Below, piece by piece: positions 9,644 through 19,891 of a stretch of DNA of 64,000 nt. Position numbers and translations under genes: made by a program. The stretch comes from Phallusia fumigata (taxonomy: Eukaryota; Chordata; Ascidiacea; Phlebobranchia; Ascidiidae): NCBI GenBank assembly GCA_008931825.1, contig QXVZ01015264.1, positions 54,123-118,122 on the forward strand, written 5' to 3'. Under the pieces are notes generated by a model, which saw only the letters and a program-made list of their open reading frames with translations, was not told where the DNA came from and did not search any database. How positions within the stretch are numbered: the stretch's first letter is position 1; every line of letters begins with the position of its first letter.

Positions 9644-12600
9644 ATGTTTTGGCGTTTGATCCTGACTCTGATAATTGTTGTGCTCCTTGCTGATTCCACT
9701 GTGGGATTAAGTTTCACACAGAAGCTGCTGAGGAGAAAGAGGCAAATCGGAGGAAGTGATGAACCGCAGGGATCGCCGAGTCAGGAGCACTTCTCCCAAA
9801 GCAACCCGTTCGCCTACTCGCAAAGTGATTACGCATTAGGAGGATCTTCTTCCTCAACCGGCAGAGTTCCGGATTCGAGTTCCGGATCATCGTCTTCGTC
9901 AGACTCCGCCAGTGCTGACGATTACAACTTTCCGACTCGCCTTCGGTACTCGCAGCTTGCTGATCCCGGATCCTCTAGGAGACTGAGCTCTTCTTCTTCT
10001 TCGCCTTCGTCATCGTCCTCCAGGTCACGTGGGCGCACTGGCAGCAGCGCCAGTCGCACCGGATCAAGCAGTTACCCCAGTGGAGGAAGAAGCGGTAGCA
10101 GCCAGTACCCGATAAGTGGTAGTCGGTATGGGGGTTCAAGCTCGTATGGTTCCACCGGTGGTGGCGGGTACGCGGGTTCATCGAGCTATCAAGGTTACCA
10201 ACAACCCCAGATGGGTTCCCAGGGGGGTTACGGGGGTTATCAGCAATCGGGGTATGGCGGGGGCGGGGGCTATGGCTCGTCACAGTACGGTTACCAGCAG
10301 CCTTCGAACCCGTACGGTTCGCTATACCCGCAGCAACAGCAGTACGGGCAACAGCAATATTACGGAGCTAGCCCCAATGCTGGTTACCCCCAAGCCAGCG
10401 GTAGTTACTATGGTGGCGGCGGAGGCAGCTACCAGCCCGCTGGAGGTTACTATGGATCTCAACAGCAATCAAGTATGTACCCCGCTTACGGCTTTCAGAG
10501 TGGATATTACGGTTATCAAGGTAGGCCTACATGTTCTGTGGATATGATCTTGTCCTCACCTAAGCTACAGTTGTACCTTTGGTGTTAACGTGCCTAAGGG
10601 CATTGAAAATACAAGAACTTCTCCATACAACAATTGGCGCAATACTGTCGTTACCATCTTGAATCGCTATGAGATATTGCCCATTTCATATATCAAAAAC
10701 ACGAATTTGTCACGAATTTCACACAGTAACTTGGAAATATTTAATTGTACAAATATTTTTAAAGCTTGTAAACAGCTTTCTTGTAGAAACACACAGTGTT
10801 GGGTAACGAGTCTTCATGTCGAGTCAACTCTAAGGGTTTGAGTCGAAACTGTAAGTTTCGCGGAGTGGGTGGTACGTGGGACACGTTATCTACTTTTGGG
10901 TCTGAGGTTTAGTCAAGTCGCTGGTGTGATGAGTCTGAGTCAAGTCAAGTCTTTTTAAAGCCGGGACTCGAGTCAAATCAGTGACTCGAATCTTTCCAAC
11001 ACTGAAAACACGACGTTAATTCGACTATATGACTTGTCTTTAAACATGTTTTAAACTATTAAGTTTGTAAACATTCCAATAAAAACTCTTTTAGGGCAGT
11101 ACTCCCAACAACAGCCACAACAACAACAGCAGCAGCAGAGGCAGCGGTTAACTTACGGTCGAAACGAATACGCAGTCTCCCTACAGCCCAGCAACACAGG
11201 TGGAAGCTATTCCGGGGGTCGGCCCGTTTCTGGGGAAGGCAGGGACATTCGGGTTGGCAGCACTTCGACTCGGTACTACGGTAACAACCCACCTGCAAGC
11301 ACTTACACCCTCGGCTCGCTTCAAACTGAACACATATATCGGGGTCATTTGCAAAACCAACCAAGGAACCCGTATGCGTCACATGACAGTTCCAGCTCCT
11401 CGGGCAGAGACTACAGCGGAAGCAGCGGAAGCAGCGGAAGCAGAGGAAGCAGCGGAAGCAGCGGCAGCACAAGCAGGTATTATCAGAATCAGCGTGGAAG
11501 CTACGGACAGGGTCAGCAGTATTATGGATCACGCTCAGGGAGTGCTGCGGGAGGAACGTACCAACTTCCGCTGTCGTATGAGCAGGATGGAGACACGGTG
11601 GCTTCCCGATATGGACACACATCAACTGCAGTAGGAACATCCAACAATCCCAGAGAGCCTCACTATGGAAGAGTCTACACCGGAAGTTCTAGTGGATCAA
11701 GTGCAACGGGATATGGAAGTTCATCAAGGTCTTCCTATCCGTATTCGTCATCTTCGTCATCTCAAACAGGATTATCTGGTAGCTATGGATCATCGAATCC
11801 GTATTCTTCCTCTTCAAGAGGCAACTCTCACTCTCAGTCCTCCAATCCCTACAGTGGGGCTTCAAGGCAGGGAGGCTCATACCAAAGTCAGTATGGCTCA
11901 TCCGGATCTTCAAGAGACAGATATAATCCTCATACGGCATCATCATCTGGTGGAGGTTCGTCATCTCGTGGATATGGAAGTACAGGATCCTCGCCATATA
12001 ATCCTTTCTCTTCATCTGGAAGAACCTCGAATTCCCAATCATCCGGAAGCAATTACGGGAGCTCTTCCTCCTCGTCCTCCTCGTCTTCTCAGGCATCGAA
12101 CCATCGCTATGGAAGTCAAGACTCTGGAAGAGGGCAGGACACGTCCCAGATGACAAGCGAAGAGATTGAAAAGACGGCAGCTGGATTTTCAGGAGCAACG
12201 GGCATTTCAGACAGAGGAAGTCCATACGATGGTTACCCGTCGCGCACCTATTATGGAGGTGGCTCTTCACTTTCAGGAAGTACTTCCCATGGGACAGGCG
12301 AAACGTCACAAACGTACGGACAAGGAGGCTCTTTTTCCTCTAGAGGAAACAATCGCGGAGGTACACATTCATCCACCAGTGGAGGCGGTATGGAAACTGG
12401 AGGTTACCAGGGCTCCTCACAATCGTATCCACAAGGCGGTGGATCATCTTCTCAATCTGTGAGCTATCAAGAAAGTTCGTACTTGTATCCTAACGGAGGA
12501 GGTTCCTCTTCCGGATCAGACAGAGGTGGACATTCTTCCGTTTCGCAATCCCAAAACCAACAGGACAGCTTGTCGCGTAGTGGAGAAGGAACATCCGGAA

Positions 12601-15600
12601 GCGCTGGATCAAGCTCCTCATCTCAGTATTATCCCTCCGGCGGTTATCCAAGCTACGGATCCAACGATCGATCAGGATCACAAAGCACCAGCGGCGCGCA
12701 GAACAATCAATTCAGTGGTTTGGGTCAAACAGGATCATCTGATGGTTACGGGAACTATCCGAGCGGGGGTCAAACAGGTGACGGCGCCGCTAACCCCCAG
12801 AACCCCCAACATGCCGGGGTGAATACCCTTGGGGGCCAGTCGGATCCCCAAAGCGCTGGCGCCCAATCGAGGTTTTCAGGTTTAGGTGGAAGTGAAATAC
12901 CGGACGGCGGGGGGCAGTCCCAGTACCCCCAGTCGGGGTACTCCGATTACCCCACAGGTGAAATTACGGCGTCGTCGGACGGTCAATCAAATACCGGATT
13001 TTTCAACAACTATGGTCAAAGTTATTCGCAGTTTTCTGGAGGTTACGGTGGTGCATCGGCAACAACGCAGGCCAGCGGTCTTGTGAATTTGGCAGGACAG
13101 GACGGCGGGAGGTAATTATACGTTCTATACAACTATTGCCAAAAAACACAAAAGTGTTGTTATAATTATGATGTGGCTTTCATGTTAAGAATGTCTCAAC
13201 TCCCGTGAAAGTCTACTAAAATTTGGAGAGGCATATTTTCGTACACTCGCTGCCAAACGTTATAATTACAGTCAAATTGAGAAGTTATTTGAGAACGACT
13301 GACGACCAAAGATTTAAATTTGTTTCGTGTGTTTTCGTTTAGGCCAGTGATGCTCAAAGTGAGCTCCGCGGGCCACTAGTGGTCAGCCGTCCCTTCATAG
13401 TGGTCCGCGAAAAGTGACTTAAACTAGGCGAGTGTTTATAAAATCGCCTGTTTTGAGAACATGTTGGAATGAAATTCTGTTTGGTGGTCCTCAGAAAAAA
13501 GTTCGAAGATAAAATGGTCCTTGGGNACTAGTGGTCAGCCGTCCCTTCATAGTGGTCCGCGAAAAGTGACTTAAACTAGGCGAGTGTTTATAAAATCGCC
13601 TGTTTTGAGAACATGTTGGAATGAAATTCTGTTTGGTGGTCCTCAGAAAAAAGTTCGAAGATAAAATGGTCCTTGGGCTGAAAAAGTTTGAGAAACACTG
13701 GATTAGGCCAACTGGTATTTACGAGTTGTTTTAATTGCTGTATGGCTGTCGTATTGGAAATGCCTCAAAATCTGTCAAAATCGAATTCTGTCAAAGTTTT
13801 ATTGCATCTTGTTTTGTTTCATTAAAGTTCAACTGGCAGCAGTTCCCTTATGAACTCGATCTACAACATTCCGTCGAGATCGAGGGGTCGTCGTCCCGGT
13901 GTAAGTAGATAGCTTACGTACTTTGCTACACCTCTGCCGGTTCATCCCTCAAAGTGCTTTTGAAACCACGTTGATGTGGCTACCATAGAACGCTTCGTTT
14001 CGAAGATTGATCCGAATAACTGGTTTAAACCTGATTTATACGTAAAATACATACAATGATGTTGAGGAGTTTCTAAAACGATGGTGTTAAATGTTTGTAT
14101 ACATTAGTAGCTGGCATTCTTGCATTAGTTATTTGAACGTAACTATCGAAAAATCTAAACAACGGAAATAGTTGATATTTAATAATGTTTTGGTGCCAGT
14201 GATTGTTTGATAACAGTTATAAGCAGTTTGTGTTGCTGCAGAGTTCACAAGAAAACCACGTTTCACCGCAGCCAGCGGAGGGTAAGTACTTTATTTTCAA
14301 AAACTAGTTATTCAGATAACAGTCCACTTGTACATTAAAAAAGGACCTGTTAATATTTCCTGTCATACTTGGTATTCTAACGTTTCGACAATAACTCATG
14401 CCACAAGTGAAACAGTATTGCCTGTACTGGACAAGCATGGCGCGTTTCACAAATATTAGAACCAGGACATTTTTGCGATAAGTTGGAGCTGTATTTTTTG
14501 AAAACTGTCGGGGACCCCGGCAACAAATGAATCATTTTGCGCTCAGCTTGTGAGAATTCAAGACACTGCAAACATACCACGAAATTAACCACCATAACGA
14601 TCTCCATTCATGCGTGCATTTCTTATTCATGCGTATCCCAGGGATAAACCATCCAGCAGGCCAAAGCACTTAAACTTGCATGGTCTGAATTTTGTCACTC
14701 TATAGGGCAAATTATATTTTCCGTGTGTGTGACAAACGGGCACTATTCGCAACTAAGTCAAAAAGAATACGTTATTTCTAAACACTGTCCTGTATTTGTT
14801 ACCATCTAAGTTTTTGTTTTGTTCTAGCCTCATCTGCCCCGATCAGTACCGGCGAAATTTCGAACTACTATAACAACGGTAAGTTTGGTTCAAAGAAATG
14901 CATACTTATGTGGTTCACTATCACGTCTGCACAAAGTATAATATCAAGTCTTTCATCTCCCGAGTCTTGAACAACACGGAGTCTATGTGCTTGTTGTCCG
15001 GGTTAAGTCGGGTATTTCCAGTAATCAACAAATTAAGTATGAATGAATGTCGGCCATTTTTGCTGACTTGTTTGTTTATTGTTTATGCGTTTATACGAAA
15101 ACGAAAGATTCGTTCGGGTTGATATACCAATGTCGCAACAGAATGTAATCACAGTCAAGACAAGTTTTTGAAAACCCTAACTAGAAGAGACTACGTATGG
15201 TTAGGCCAGTGGTTTCTAAAACTTATTTGGTTTGTGACCCCCTTCCACCCACCTGCTTATCAATAGTGAGTATGAAAGTTTCAACAGTTAATATCTACTA
15301 CACATAACAGCTTCCTAGTGAAGGCTTTGTTCGTTACCCCTGTTTAAAAACCCTACTGGGCTCTCAGCTAGTTAGATATCACACAAACTTAAACTTATTC
15401 CAGAACCTTCTTCTTACGGGGAGGATCCCTACGACGATCCCTACGACACATATGGTGGGGGTCAAGCAGATCCTGCCACTTCGAACTCAACAGGAAGCAG
15501 CTCCTCATCCAGTCAGTCTGGACAAGACAACACGCAAGGTGAACTAAACGCTGAGATAAAATAGATCCAAGACACTCTTTTGACCAGATGTAGCAAACTG

Positions 15601-18600
15601 AACGGGTTGGCCTGACGAACTTAAATTTACCGGAGTCTATTACTTTTATTGGCGTCTAGGTAAAATAAATTAAGAACGATAATTGTTTTCTTCTGTGGTC
15701 TTTAAAATCTAGAAAAATGCACATTAGTTTCAAAATGCAGCCCCATCGTAACCTGTTTCTTTTTTACTTCCAAATATTTCGCAAGATTAAATACAAAGAA
15801 TTTTTCAGGTGCTTATGGAACTTCATGGGGCCAGAACGGTGGAGGATCTTTCTCTAACCAAGGAGGTAAACCAGTACAGTTTGTATGCGACTTACGTCCC
15901 CGCAAAAACAATAGACGTATTTACCTATTTACTTCTGTGTCGAATTTATGACTCTTTATCGCAGACTTTTTTTGATGATTGACAGGAATGTACTAACATG
16001 GCAAAGTATGCGTTTTAACCTTCGAATTATATCTCTGAACTATTTACCCACTCGCTGGCCGGCGACCAACAACTAAATTTGGTCCGGTGTACAACCTGTC
16101 CGTAAACTTTGACCCTATTATGCAAACAACGATTGGTTTAATATGTTTTTCACACTTTCACCGCGTCTATAACTTGTTCTGACACTAAGCGGTTTCCACT
16201 ACATTCGTAAAAAATCTGATAACCATATTTTTAGGCCCAGAGGTCCCAGTTCAGCAGCCTGGAGTGCAAGAACCTCAGCATCCCGAGCCTGATCGTCAGG
16301 AAATCCAGCATTTTCCGGTTTACGGGGGGAACGGGAACGGAGTCCAGATCGTCGGTAGATCCAACACGTCCTCACCAGCACTCTTCGTCCCAAGAGACAT
16401 TACTGATGAGATAACGGTGACCGAGGACAACGCTGAGGTTGGCCCGGTCCCGGAAGAAGGTAAAGTCACATGAAGCTGTTTTGTAGCTGCAGCGTTCAAC
16501 TTCGATCCATCAATTGTGGCCGTTAGTTGTTTGCGCCGTAAAACGTTTAATGATGCGTAGGTATGTTCCGCTATAGGTGGTTGATTTAGTGGTCTTATGT
16601 TTTTTTTTAACCAAGCGAAATAAACTCAACTCAAACCACCCAACTAGCTTGAACCAATGGTAAATCCCCAAGGATTGCAAAAATGTTTTTATAAACGCCA
16701 ATGATTCGACTAAACGAAATGTTTTATTAAAAGTGACGGTTTTCGCGCAAACTGGTCTGCATATGTTGCATGACAGGTTCAGTGTGCTTGACCTTATTCT
16801 CTTTCGTGCCCCAGAGCTTCTTCCTGACATTCATCTCGACAAGCGAATGCTGCTCACACATTTCTTCCTCGACACGAAGCCGATGAGCAAGCTGCTCTGT
16901 GCGCGCGAAGAAGGATGTTTGTCGAGCTCAGCAAATCGGGCATCGCGTTCCTCTCTCCGGTCGGTGAAAGTGGCTTTTGGCATTTCGTACACAAAGTTTG
17001 ACACGGTGGTTCCCATGTTAACATACTGTCGACGCGTACTGCCAAGTTCCAGATAAAGTATCTTCGATCAGAATATTACAAAGCAACGATGAAACGCAGT
17101 TTAATTCATTACGCTAGGGACGCTCGCCTGAAATGTGGTAGCGTACCACCGGTTTGGGTAACACTGGTCAAACATAAAAACGCCGGACGCATGTTTACAA
17201 TGCTTGGTGAACTCTTGTTAAACCAGCAGTTTCCAACCCTTCTATCGTTTAAGACCGACCCTTATAGCTATCATCGTGCTCATGCCCCGGGGAGAATGCA
17301 CTGTATCCCCCATAGGACTCGATGTTTTTGTTTTGCAGGAGACTTCTACGTTTCGAAACGACTGTGCATAATACCGGGAAAGCCACGTTCCTTCCTGCCC
17401 AGCCGAAGAGCGACTGGAAGTGGCACTCTTGTCACAAGTAAGAAAGTTAAAGACCGATTTAGATCCCTAAGTGCTAACCACTTGCCATGTAAAGCATGCA
17501 GCACATTGCAACAGAGTCGTCATCATCTTTGGATTTTCGCATAAATTCTCGTCAATCTTCATCTCGTTTCAGCCATTCCCACAGCATGAAAGTGTTTACG
17601 CACTATGAGCTGCTGAACCGCAGTCGTGCCAGAGTCGCTGAAGGCCACAAGGCGAGCTTTTGCCTTGAAGACAGTGAATGCAACAGCCCCGCTAAGAAAG
17701 TGTAAGTCCCAAACTAAATCATACACAATTTAAAGAAAACATAAGCGAAGGTGAAATTGAGCGAATGCCATGTTAAGAATTTTGTAACATTTCCTGAGAT
17801 AAGTCTATGATTAAGTACTACTTTGAATGTCTAGGGAGAGGTACTACGTAGATTAATTAAGTAGTTAAGTATACCATAGGAAAAATCCTGTACGTAAACT
17901 TACAAATTCAAAAAGTCATTTTAACAAGAAGATACAAGTCAGTACTTGATGGCAAAACATTTTCAGCGTATCGGTTTACGCTGTTGTGGTCATCAGTGGA
18001 CGTTTGACATACAAGTACCACCTTGTATCATCAAATTGAGACCCTTTAAAACCGTGAATTGTGTCCCTAAGTATACTTATAACCCACACTGTATTAAATC
18101 AAGGTCACTGTACCTTGAAACAACTTGTTTTTCAACATTTTTGTCACTCTATTCATATTTTAACACTTTGTAACCACATACAACTTCCGTGTCTGCGTAG
18201 TGATATGCAACTGCAAACTAATACGTATTCGATTTAGGTACAACTGCACCCTCGGTACACAGGGAATCTCCCCAGGTTGCAGGGACACTTACAAAGCAGG
18301 GATAGACTGTCAATGGATCGATGTCACTGGTGTTCTTTTGGATGAATATATATTAAGGGTAATGTGTAGGCCTACTTTAGCTCGAATACGTTCTGTATTA
18401 CCAATGTAAAAGCATAGTAGGATTTCAGGATGAATGATTTTGTTTTTTTGCTTTGGGATTAGTCTCAAGCAACATTGTACACTTTTGTGAGTTTTAAAGT
18501 GAGTTTTATATGGCCTAAAACGCCAGAAACATTTGAAACTAGTTGAAGCTAAAAGCGAACTTTTAGGTTAAATTTGTCGTTTGGGTTAAAATTGGAAAAA

Positions 18601-18934
18601 TTACCAAATTGCGATTGTAAAAATGAATCAATATGAGGTGCATTTCAATCTTCTAGGGCCGGGAACCAGCATTTATATGAGTACGACGCTGGATAGACGA
18701 GTGAATCTTAAGGCTCCTGTAAATACTTTCTAGATATCGTTACCTCAGAGTTCTGCCTTCTATTTCCAACCTTAATAAAATTAACAGCAAATATAAATTT
18801 TAAATCACTAGGTGGCGGTAAACCCCGACAAGCTTGTGAAGGAGTCAAGCTACAAGAACAACGCCCTTGAGTGTCGGGTCACAATCAAAGCTTTTACTGC
18901 CGACATATGGAGATGCCTGTACAAGACAGTGTGA
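9644..18934 (+). CDS. LOX: Lysyl oxidase with giant Ser/Gly/Tyr-rich propeptide
   Basis: Copper amine oxidase that oxidises peptidyl lysines to drive matrix cross-linking. Exons: 9644-10520, 11095-13111, 13828-13900, 14242-14281, 14828-14878, 15404-15538, 15809-15865, 16235-16459, 16815-16959, 17339-17437, 17573-17701, 18238-18358, 18812-18934. They total 4,092 nt (1,363 aa); the donor at 16959 is the least certain. Residues 1-21 are a signal peptide and RRKR (30-33) is a furin-like site. Residues about 40-1020 are Ser/Gly/Tyr/Gln-rich with almost no Lys or Cys. [12 protein letters not shown] (about 1025) resembles the BMP1-cleaved, Tyr-rich region of vertebrate LOX. The catalytic domain has WHSCHNHSHSM (Cu ligands His1239, 1241, 1243), Lys1266 in [11 protein letters not shown] and Tyr1301 in GCRDTY, the LTQ pair, 35 apart as in human LOX. 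Acceptor-like CACCAG ends 32 nt before ATG. Catalytic identity is near certain; the role of the long repeat region is unknown. Confidence 0.93.
10794..11004. mobile_element. hAT-like MITE rich in GAGTC/GACTC, LOX intron 1
   Basis: The ends CAGTGTTGGGTAACGAGTC and GACTCGAATCTTTCCAACACTG are imperfect inverted repeats. The flanks GAAACACA and AAAACACG form a 6/8 target duplication. The interior is a series of GAGTC/GTCAAGTC repeats without coding potential. Confidence 0.6.
13345..13700. mobile_element. hAT-like MITE in LOX intron 2, distorted by an assembly gap
   Basis: The ends CAGTGATGCTCAAAGTG and AAAAAGTTTGAGAAACACTG are inverted repeats. The flanks GTTTAGGC (13337-13344) and GATTAGGC (13701-13708) match 7/8. 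The interior contains an N and a 151-bp exact duplication that is probably artefactual, so the true element is likely about 204 bp. Confidence 0.75.
13375..13677. other. Assembly gap (one N) flanked by identical 151-bp copies
   Basis: Positions 13375-13525 and 13527-13677 are identical by eye and separated by a single N at 13526. This is the signature of overlapping contig ends that were joined without merging. It is intronic and does not affect the LOX reading frame. Confidence 0.85.
15206..15358. mobile_element. hAT-like MITE, LOX intron 5
   Basis: It starts CAGTGGTTTCTAAAAC and ends GTTTAAAAACCCTACTG, with a GTGACCCCC block just inside the left end that recurs in other CAGTG elements of the window. 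No clear target duplication remains, so it is probably old. Confidence 0.5.
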
Positions 18935-19147
18935 ACAATTTTTCTTGGATGTGTGTTTTTTGATAGTGTTAATCCCTGTAAAATAGCCAAGTTCCGGAAA
19001 CATATTATTCCGTGTTTTGTAAATGGGGAATTGTGCAGCGATGGATTTTTAAAATCACAAGATTTAATACTAAGACCGTTATTGGTCAATTGATATGTAA
19101 AGTCGTGTATATAGCCTATGATTGTTTCTTCAATACTTTAAACATGT

Positions 19148-19153
19148 AATAAA
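19148..19153 (+). terminator. Polyadenylation signal for LOX
   Basis: AATAAA (in GTAATAAACCGTG) lies about 210 nt after the LOX stop, and no better signal is nearer. The convergent SRFBP1 stop is only about 740 bp further on, leaving a short tail-to-tail spacer. Confidence 0.5.
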
Positions 19154-19654
19154 CCGTGAAACGCAGACCCGTGTTCGGTTAGTAGTCAGTGCTGCTTATT
19201 TACTTCAAGGAAACTTTTACAAAAAAGTAAAAAATGCATGGTAAGTGAAAATCAAATCTAATTTAACCACTGCATCGGATTAAGGAGCCTTTCGTACACA
19301 AGTGTTGCAAATTTAAGAAACCGGTACCTGAAATGTAACAACTGGACAGGCACCACGTCAACGAAAACTACCAACCGGTCGAGTTGTACGCCTTGTCTTC
19401 GCACAATGCGTATCGGGGTTTAGAACACTGCCAAGAGCTTCCGGCAGACAAACATCCAATTCAAAAAATACAGGATCGAAAAGAACCGCTAGGTGGAGCA
19501 AACCATGCTCAGGATTAATTGCAACTGTGGTGGACCGACTGAGAGAAGAAAATCCGATGCAGTAGGTACGCAGCGAAACATTAAACTGCACGGTACGCCC
19601 GACCCAACGAGGTACGTTGTGCGCACAGTTCAATACGTACTGTACCGTCCTGCC

Positions 19655-19775
19655 TTGCTTGACCAAGAAAGGCAGTAGGGCACAGAAAAAAGGCCTCAAA
19701 AGGTACGGTACGTCCTTCTTAGCATGGTACGCGCAACTCGATCCGTACCGTAACGTACTGCCCTCCTTTGGTAGG
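19655..19775. repeat. TACGTACC-rich foldback repeat, copy 1
   Basis: It starts near CAAGAAAGGCAGTAGGG, contains GGTACGGTACGTCC and CCGTACCGTAACG, and ends GTACTGCCCTCCTTTGG, giving roughly inverted halves. Related segments lie at 31553-31692, 42546-42860 and 54255-54360. This one sits in the LOX-SRFBP1 spacer; similar TACG-rich sequence extends left to about 19565. Confidence 0.5.
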
Positions 19776-19878
19776 AAAAACGTCCAAAATAACGTCATTA
19801 CCAAGTAATCCTGTATGTTTTTGATGCAATGAGACGAAACGGGCACAAAAAAATAGACCAGACAAGCTGAACGGGAAG

Positions 19879-19884
19879 TTTATT
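19879..19884 (-). terminator. Polyadenylation signal for SRFBP1
   Basis: AATAAA on the minus strand begins 8 bases after the SRFBP1 stop codon. Such a short 3' UTR fits the compact tail-to-tail arrangement with LOX, though a more distal signal cannot be excluded. Confidence 0.4.
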
Positions 19885-19891
19885 CCGCAAA

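Noticed and set aside
10116-12822. Several long frames on both strands overlapping LOX exons 1 and 2 in other phases
   Set aside because: They arise from the Ser/Gly/Gln-biased codons of the true frame, which is fixed by phase-matched splice junctions on both sides.
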